Assembly: GCF_026898115.1 (NCBI RefSeq)
Contig: NZ_CP114036.1
Span: 9,480,001 to 9,544,000 of the forward strand
Direction: 5' to 3'
Length of the DNA: 64,000 nucleotides
Source of the DNA: Streptomyces sp. S465
GTDB lineage: Bacteria > Actinomycetota > Actinomycetes > Streptomycetales > Streptomycetaceae
Shown here: piece after piece, positions 54,655 through 61,800 of the stretch
How positions within the stretch are numbered: the first letter of the stretch is position 1
How the letters are laid out: every line of letters starts with the position of its first letter
Notes under the pieces: generated by a model
Databases searched by the model: none
What the model saw: the letters and a program-made list of their open reading frames with translations, nothing else
Told to the model about the DNA's origin: nothing
Position numbers and translations under genes: made by a program

Positions 54655-55908
54655 ATGCGTGTACTTTTCGTGACGCTCTCCGACAGGTCGCATCTGCTGT
54701 CCATGGTGCCGCTCGCCTGGTCCCTGGCCGTCGCGGGCCACGACGTCCAGGTCGCCAGCAGCCCCGCGCTGGTGGACGCCATCAAGAGCATGGGCCTGAC
54801 CGCGGTCCCCGTCGGCGAGGACCACAACTTCCACGAGATGCTGGCGCGGAACCGGGGCTCTCTGGAGAACCCGCTGTCCGACTGGTCCAACCCGACCCTC
54901 GAAGCGCACTCGTGGGAGCAGGTGCTGGCGAAGCTCAGGGTCAGTGTCATGTTCTCGCACCAGGTCTACAACGACCCCATGATCCCCGACCTGGTTGCCC
55001 ACGCCCGCCGCTGGCGACCCGACCTGGTCATATGGGAACCGCTCAGCTACGCAGGACCGGTCGCGGCGCGCCTCGTCGGCGCCGCCCACGCCCGGCTGCT
55101 GTGGTGCTTCGACAACCACTCCGCGATGCGCGACGTCTTCCTGCAACGCCGGGCGGAACGCCCGCGGGAGCGCCGTGAGGACCCGATGGCCGATTGGCTC
55201 GGCAAGCACCTCAGCCGCTACGGCGGCTCGTTCGACGAAGAGGTGGTGGTCGGCCAGTGGACCATCGACCAGGTGCCCACCAGCCTCCAGTTTCCGCTGA
55301 CGGTGGAGCGGATACCGGTCCGCTACCTCCCCTACAACGGTCCCTGCGAGATCCCGGACTGGCTGCACCAGCCACCCGAACGCCCGCGCGTCGTCCTGAC
55401 TCCCGGCATCTCCACGCGTGCCGTGGTCGGCGACACCCTCCTCCCGATCCCCGACATGATCGACACGCTGGGCGACATGGACGTTGACGTGGTGGCCACG
55501 CTGCCGCCCGATGAAGCCGACAAGCTCGTCAAGGTCCCCAGCAACACCCGTATCGTCGCCTTCGTCCCCATGCACGCCCTGCTGCCCACCGCCTCGGCCG
55601 TCATCCACTACGGCGGCTTCGGCTCCTGGGGCACGGCGCTGGCCAACGCCGTACCCCAGTTCATCCCCACCATCCGCTACGCCGACTGGTGGAACAGAGC
55701 GACGAGCCTGTCAAGGGCCGGTGCGGGACTCGCCGTTCACGCCTCCGAGCTGACGGCCGACGTCCTGCGCGACAGCGTGCGACGGCTGGTCGAGGACCCC
55801 GCTTTCCGGAACGGGGCCGAGCGCCTGCGCCAGGAGAACCTGAACGCGCCCACCCCACACGATCTGGTGCCCATACTGGAAAACCTCACCGCGGAGCATC
55901 GCCGATGA
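54655..55908 (+). CDS. Macrolide-type glycosyltransferase (GT1)
   Basis: A 417-residue GT-B enzyme of the EryCIII/DesVII class. N-terminal acceptor domain starts MRVLFVTLSDRSHLLSMVPLAW. The C-terminal donor-binding domain has VVLTPGIST, then VAFVPMHALLPTASAVIHYGGFGSWG, where the usual HHGGAG is HYGGFG. It should move the TDP-deoxysugar made by neighbouring enzymes to the polyketide. No P450-like helper (DesVIII/EryCII) is seen next to it, so an independent enzyme is likely. Its stop precedes the epimerase ATG with overlap. Confidence 0.9.
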   Translation: MRVLFVTLSDRSHLLSMVPLAWSLAVAGHDVQVASSPALVDAIKSMGLTAVPVGEDHNFHEMLARNRGSLENPLSDWSNPTLEAHSWEQVLAKLRVSVMFSHQVYNDPMIPDLVAHARRWRPDLVIWEPLSYAGPVAARLVGAAHARLLWCFDNHSAMRDVFLQRRAERPRERREDPMADWLGKHLSRYGGSFDEEVVVGQWTIDQVPTSLQFPLTVERIPVRYLPYNGPCEIPDWLHQPPERPRVVLTPGISTRAVVGDTLLPIPDMIDTLGDMDVDVVATLPPDEADKLVKVPSNTRIVAFVPMHALLPTASAVIHYGGFGSWGTALANAVPQFIPTIRYADWWNRATSLSRAGAGLAVHASELTADVLRDSVRRLVEDPAFRNGAERLRQENLNAPTPHDLVPILENLTAEHRR

Positions 55909-56525
55909 AGGTCCGAGAGCTGGCAGTGCCCGGCGCCTACGAGTTCGTACCCGACGTGCACCGCGACCAGCGCGGCGCGTTCGTCGTCCACTACACCGAA
56001 ACCGCTTTCTCGGAGGCCGTGGGGTATCCGCTGCGCCTGGGCCAGGTCCACCACAGCTTCTCCCGGCGCGGAGTCGTCCGCGGCGTGCACTATGAGGACG
56101 TACCGCCCGGCCAGGCCAAAGTGGTGACCTGCCCCGCCGGGGAGCTGCTCGACGTGGTGGTCGATCTGCGGGTGGGTTCCCCCACGTTCGGCCGCTGGGA
56201 CAGCACCCGGCTGAACCCTGACTCCTGCCGCGCGGTGTATCTGGAGGAGGGGCTCGGGCACGCGTTCATCGCCCTGCGGGACAACACGGTGGCCGCCTAT
56301 GTGACGTCGGTGGAGTACGATCCGGCCGCCGAGCACGAGATCGACGCCTTCGACCCGGCGCTCGGGCTGCCCTGGCCCGGAGGCATGGAGTACCTGGTCT
56401 CCCAACGTGACCGTCACGCGCCGACGCTGGCCGAGGCCCAGCGCGCCGGTGCGCTGCCGTCGTACGAGGCGTGCCGGGCACTGCACGCGGACACGCACGT
56501 GGCCGGAGGTGACAGGCCACGATGA
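55905..56525 (+). CDS. dTDP-4-keto-6-deoxyhexose 3,5- or 5-epimerase (RmlC family)
   Basis: A 206-residue cupin. The catalytic His is in VRGVHYEDVPPGQAK and the family's second motif is VYLEEGLGHAFIAL. RmlC-type enzymes epimerise C5 (and C3) of the 4-keto sugar, converting the D to the L series. Start ATG 55905 overlaps the glycosyltransferase stop and its own stop overlaps the next ATG. It implies an L-configured sugar. Confidence 0.9.
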   Translation: MKVRELAVPGAYEFVPDVHRDQRGAFVVHYTETAFSEAVGYPLRLGQVHHSFSRRGVVRGVHYEDVPPGQAKVVTCPAGELLDVVVDLRVGSPTFGRWDSTRLNPDSCRAVYLEEGLGHAFIALRDNTVAAYVTSVEYDPAAEHEIDAFDPALGLPWPGGMEYLVSQRDRHAPTLAEAQRAGALPSYEACRALHADTHVAGGDRPR

Positions 56526-57448
56526 ACGATGTGATCGATGCGCGCGCGACCTCCGCCGTCGTCATCGGCGGCACCGGATTCCTGGGACGGCACATCTGCA
56601 CGGCGCTGGCCGCCCAGGGATATGACGTCCTGGCCGTGGCGAGAAAACCCGTTGGGCCGATTCCCGGGGCCCGCTTCCTCGCGCTCGACGTGGCATCCGC
56701 GACGGTCGGGGACATCGCCGAGGCCGTGGGCTCCGCCGGTCTCGTCGTCAACGCGGCGGGCGACATCGGGGCGGACGATGAGGAACGGATGACGGCCGAG
56801 CACGTCCTGCTCGTCGACCGGCTGGTGTGCGCCGTCTCGACGCTCCGCCGACGGCCGAGGCTGCTGCAGCTCGGCACCGTGCACGAGTACGGCCCCGTCC
56901 GGGAGGGCACGGCCATCGCGGAGGACCACCCGACCGCCCCCGGCAGCCTCTACGCGCGCACCAAGCTAGCCGGCAGCCGAATCGTCCTGGACGCCACCGA
57001 GGCGGGGCGCGTGGACGGCTGCGTGCTCCGCCTCACCAACGGCTGCGGGCCCGGCGCCCCGCCGCACGGTTTCCTCGGCCGACTCGCCGCCCAGCTGCGC
57101 GCCACCAGTGAGGGCGCCCCGCTCAGCCTGACCGTCGTCGACGACCGGCGCGACTTCGTCGACGTACGTGACATCGCCGAGGCTGTGGTGCTGGCGGCAG
57201 GCACACGGGCCACCGGGCGCCTGATCAACATCGGTTCAGGGACCGCCACCAGCATCCGGGAACTCGCCGGGATTCTCGTCTCCGTGTCGGGCGTGCCCCC
57301 GCATCGGGTGCGCGAGGGGCAGGCCCCGGTACACAGGAAGGGCGGCGCGTGGACCCAGGCCGACATCCGGCTCGCGCGCAGGCTGCTGGGCTGGTCCCCG
57401 CAGGTGCCGCTGAAGCAGTCCCTCCACGACTTGTGGGCCGCTTCGTGA
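56522..57448 (+). CDS. TDP-4-keto-6-deoxyhexose 4-ketoreductase
   Basis: A 308-residue extended SDR. NADP motif VIGGTGFLGRHICTAL, active site LGTVHEYG and LYARTKLAGS (Tyr-x3-Lys). It resembles EryBIV/TylCIV-type 4-ketoreductases that finish TDP-deoxysugars. It is the last of seven plus-strand genes (mbtH to here), and is convergent with the dioxygenase, 27 bp away. Confidence 0.9.
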   Translation: MNDVIDARATSAVVIGGTGFLGRHICTALAAQGYDVLAVARKPVGPIPGARFLALDVASATVGDIAEAVGSAGLVVNAAGDIGADDEERMTAEHVLLVDRLVCAVSTLRRRPRLLQLGTVHEYGPVREGTAIAEDHPTAPGSLYARTKLAGSRIVLDATEAGRVDGCVLRLTNGCGPGAPPHGFLGRLAAQLRATSEGAPLSLTVVDDRRDFVDVRDIAEAVVLAAGTRATGRLINIGSGTATSIRELAGILVSVSGVPPHRVREGQAPVHRKGGAWTQADIRLARRLLGWSPQVPLKQSLHDLWAAS

Positions 57449-57475
57449 CTTCTTCGGCCCGAGGCGGCGCGGCCG

Positions 57476-58381
57476 CTACGTGGACGGTGTGCTGTCGAGG
57501 AGGCGCAGGCCGACCGTCATGGGAAGCTCCGGGTGCGGCTTGAGCGAATCGAAGGAGTGCGAGTGGTGCCCTGCGGCCACCGGCTTGCGGGTCAGGAAGG
57601 CCAGCAGGTCTCGCGTGGCGCGCCTGGACGTGTCGGCGGCGTACAGGGTCGAGACGCTGTGCTTGCTCTCGTGGTCGACGATCAGGCACGTGTCGAGGAA
57701 GTCACGGTGCTGCGCCTTGGCGCGAACCAGGTCGGCGTTCGCGTCGTGCCATCGGGTGCCGTTCACCTCACGCATGTCGTGCAGGAACGTGACGGCGCTG
57801 TCGTCCGTCATGTTCTCGCTGCCCAGGTAGGTCGTCATGGTGTGGTCGACGCCGTCGCTGTGCACCCCTTCGAGCGCCGGCTCGCCGATCAGATCACCGT
57901 CGGTGATGGTCCTCACGTTGAGCAGTGTGCAGATCCACTGGTCGCTCTCGTAGTCCAGTCTCGGCCGGCGGGCGACCGTCACGCCGTCGAGGACCATGAA
58001 CTTGAAGACGAAAAGCGCCTGTAGGGCGGTGTTGAGCTGCAGGTCGTTCTGGATCTCGTCGAAGATGCGCACCTGGCCGGAGTCGTGCCGTACGAAGTCG
58101 TCCTCCATGGACAGCATGAACGGCTGGAATTCGAGCCGCCGCACCCGCATGGACCGTGGGTCGTAACCGAACCGGCCGGTCCTGGTCTTTCGGAACGGGA
58201 GGGTCGGGTCGCTCTTCAGCCCGTCGCTGATGGTGGTGAGTTTCCCCAGGTCGTCGTCCGTGGCGCCCAGTCCCTTGAGGATCCTGGTGAGCTGAGCGCC
58301 GGGGACGAAAGCGAAACGGTCGCGGATATAGGTCGAGCGTATCTCGGTAATCTCGGAAGCCATGGCTTCGTAGTTCGGCAT
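57476..58381 (-). CDS. 2OG-Fe(II) dioxygenase family protein (PF10014 type)
   Basis: A 301-residue non-heme iron oxygenase. The facial triad is H174-x-D176 in EGVHSDGVDHTM and H241 in VDHESKHSVSTLY. The layout matches the 2OG-Fe_Oxy_2 group that includes free amino acid hydroxylases such as isoleucine 4-hydroxylase. The N-terminal 70 residues are an extra region. The ATG at 58381 follows AAAGGGG. It is divergent from the PKS gene and probably tailors the product or hydroxylates an amino acid precursor. Confidence 0.8.
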   Translation of the reverse strand: MPNYEAMASEITEIRSTYIRDRFAFVPGAQLTRILKGLGATDDDLGKLTTISDGLKSDPTLPFRKTRTGRFGYDPRSMRVRRLEFQPFMLSMEDDFVRHDSGQVRIFDEIQNDLQLNTALQALFVFKFMVLDGVTVARRPRLDYESDQWICTLLNVRTITDGDLIGEPALEGVHSDGVDHTMTTYLGSENMTDDSAVTFLHDMREVNGTRWHDANADLVRAKAQHRDFLDTCLIVDHESKHSVSTLYAADTSRRATRDLLAFLTRKPVAAGHHSHSFDSLKPHPELPMTVGLRLLDSTPST

Positions 58382-58894
58382 ACCCCTTTGTGCCCTCCAT
58401 GACGGTACAGCGGATTCCTTGGCCGAGGCCGACGGCCACTCGGATGTGATGCGCAAAGTCTGTCTGATGCGTCAGGTCCGGGAAGCGGCTCGGCGGAGTG
58501 CGGTTCCACCGGATGACGGGATCGGCCGACCGGTGTCACAACACTCGGCAGGCGCTGACGTCACGTTTATCATCCGGCGGCCCGTCGGACAATGGGCGGG
58601 AAAGCTGGCGCCGAGGCGGGCAATCCGCGACGGTATCCGGTGAACCGCGCGTTCGACCGGCCGTATGCGCACGTCACCGGTGTTTCGAGACGGTCGGGAA
58701 CTCGCTCTCACCCGCTGTGCGGCACCGGTGGGGCGGCGCCGTAACGGCGGTGATCGCCGATGTCCCTGATGGGCGTGGCGTCGGACAGTCAAGGGCAGTT
58801 GATGCCGGCTACATCGAGAGCACGAACTCCACGCCGGGCTTCTTCTGCATTCGTTTCCGTTCGGCCGTACGTCCGGTGCTGGAGGTTTCCCTCG
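58382..58894. promoter_or_regulatory. Divergent promoter region, dioxygenase/PKS
   Basis: A 513-bp gap with no supported gene. It holds the palindrome TGACGTCA at 58556-58563. Promoters for both the PKS and the dioxygenase are expected here. Confidence 0.45.
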
Positions 58895-61800
58895 ATGACC
58901 ACTGTCGGCCCGTCTGGAAAGGTTTCTGCCGGAGGCGCTGTCGACCCGCGCACCGCGATAGCCGTGATCGGCGTCTCCTGCCGGTTCCCGCGGGCGGAAA
59001 GCCCGCAGCGGCTGTGGGAGCTGTTGGCGTCGGGCGAGAGTGCCGTCACGGAGGTCCCGCCGGACCGCTGGACAGGTCCGGCCTCCGACGAGGCACCTCG
59101 GTGGGGCGCCTTTCTCGACCGGCCGGCGGACTTCGACGCGGGCTTCTTCGGTCTCTCCCCCCGCGAGGCGCCTTTCGTCGACCCGCAGCAACGACTCGTA
59201 CTGGAATTGGGCTGGGAAGCCCTCGAGGACGCCCGCGTGGTCCCCAGCGAGGTCAGCGGCAGTCGACTGGGCACATTCGTCGGCGTGAACGCGGACGACT
59301 ACGCGAAGCTGCTGACCCGTCATGCCGAGGCGCTCCGTGCCCACCACACCATGCCGGGCATTCAGCGCGGCGTCATCGCCAACCGGCTCTCCGCTTTCCT
59401 CGGCGCCGGCGGCCCGAGTCTCACGATCGACTCCGCCCAGTCCTCCTCCTTGGTGGCCCTGCACCTGGCCTGCGAGAGCCTGCGGTCCGGGGAGTCGGAA
59501 ATGGCCATCGCGTGCGGCGTCAACCTGCACCTGATGCCGGAAAGTGTGCTGCTCGCCGCAAGCTTGGGCGGTCTCTCGCCGGACGGTCGCTGCTACACGT
59601 TCGACGCCAAGGCCAACGGATACGTACCGGGCGAGGGCGGAGGCGCCGTCGTGCTCAAGCCCCTGAGCGCCGCGCTCGAGGACGGAGACCGCATCCTGTG
59701 CCTGGTGCGTGGCAGCGCGACCAACCACGACGGCAGGAGCGAGACGCTCACCTCTCCTGCGGTGGGTGCCCAGGTCGACGTCCTCACCCGGGCCTACGAG
59801 CACGCCGGCCTGTCCCCGGCCGTCGTCCGCTACGTCGAGCTGCACGGACCCGGAACCCCGGTGGGCGACCCGGTCGAGGCTGCCGCACTGGGAGAGGCCA
59901 TCGGCCGTCGGCGTCCGGCCGGCCGGCCTCTCGCCGTCGGGTCGATCAAAACCAACATCGGCCACCTGAGCGGCGCGGGCGGTATCGCCGGGTTCATCAA
60001 GACCGTCCTGGCCCTCAAGCATCGACTGCTGCCCGCCAGCTTGAACTTCGAGACGCCGAACCCCCGGATTCCCCTGGACGAACTCAACCTCCAGGTGCAG
60101 CGGAAACTCAGTCCGTGGCCCGGGGACCCGGCGCCGGACGAGCAACTCGTCGCGGGCGTGAGCTCCTTCGGGATGGGCGGTAGCAACTGCCACGTCGTGC
60201 TGTCGGACTGGCGGCCGGAACCGGCGGACGAGCGCACCGGCGGGCGTACCGGACCGGATCTGCCGGTCGTGCCCTGGCTCGTCTCCGGCCGCTCCGAGGA
60301 AGCGCTGCGCGGACAGACACGCCGTCTGGCGGGCTATGTCGAGGGCGCCGGTGATGTGGACGTGGTGGATGTCGGTTGGTCGCTGGTGTCGTCGCGGTCG
60401 TCTTTCGGGCATCGGGCGGCGGTGGTGGGCAGGGGTCGGGGTGAGCTGGCCGAGGGGTTGTCGAACCTGGCCGGACGGGGCGGCGGACCGGGCGTGGTGT
60501 CGGGTTCGGCGGTGGACGGTGCCGTGGGGGTGGTGTTTTCGGGGCAGGGTGCGCAGCGCGTGGGTATGGGCGAGGGGCTGTCGGGTTTCAGTGCGTTCGC
60601 TGAGGCGCTGGACGAGGTGTTGGGCGTCTATGACGAGGTCGTCAGCGGTGTGGCCGCTGACGTGCAGCTCCCGGGCGATTTGAGGGATTATTTCGGGGTT
60701 GGGGATGGGTTTTCCGCTCGGCTGCGGGAGGTGATGTCCGGAGGGATGGACGGATTGGACGGGACGGGGTGGGCGCAGCCGGCGTTGTTCGCGTTCGAGG
60801 TGGCTTTGTGGCGTTTGCTGGGTTCGTGGGATGTGCGTCCCTCGGTGGTGGCGGGGCATTCGCTGGGTGAGTTGGTGGCGGCCTATGTGGCGGGTGTGTG
60901 GTCGTTGCGGGATGCGGCTCGGGTGGTGTTGGCGCGTGGGTGGTTGATGCATGGGTTGCCGACCGGCGAGGGCGTGATGGTGGCGGTGGGAGCTGGGGTG
61001 GATGCGGTGCGTTTGGGCGGCGGTGTGGAGCTCGCGGCGGTGAACGGTCCGGAGTCGGTGGTGCTCTCGGGGACGGTGGAGCCGGTGTTGGCCGAGGTGG
61101 GGCGCTTGGCGGGGTCGGGGGTGAGGACGCGGCGTCTGGCGGTGTCGATTGCGTCTCATTCGGCGTTGATGGAGCCGATGTTCGAGGCGTACGGGCGGGT
61201 CGTGGGGTCGGTGGGGTTCCGGGATCAGTCTGTGCCGGTGGTGTCGAGTGTCACAGGGCGGGTGGCCGCTCCGGGGTTGTTGCAGGACCCGGAGTACTGG
61301 GTGCGCCAGGTGCGTAGGACGGTGTTGTTCGCCGATGCGGTGACCACGATGCGTGAGCACGGGGTGGCGACCTTCCTCGAGATCGGCCCCGACGCCGTCC
61401 TCACCCCCATGATCAAGGAGTCGGTCCGGGCCTGGACCGAGGACGAGCGGACGCGTCCCGACGTCGCCGCCGTCCCGTTCTGCCGCAGGGATCGGGACGA
61501 GAGGCATACCGTGACCACTGCGGTGGCTCACCTGTGGGTGCGCGGTGAGGAGGTCGACTGGGAACCGTTCTTCGTGGGCGCCCGACAGGTCGACCTGCCC
61601 ACCTACGCGTTCCAGCGCGAGCGGTACTGGATCGAGAGCCGGTCGTCACCGGACCGGACGGTCGCCGAACCCACTCGGAAGGTCCTCGAGGCCGACGGGA
61701 CAAAGGTGGAAACGGCGTTGGACTCCGGGCGCGCCGACGGACACCTCGCCGCCGTTCTGACCGGGCTTTCCGAGCCCGAACAACGTGACGCCATCCTCGA

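Noticed and set aside
58472..61531. Minus-strand open frame of about 1,000 codons opposite the PKS
   Set aside because: It is an antisense shadow. The plus-strand frame contains complete KS, AT and ACP motifs.
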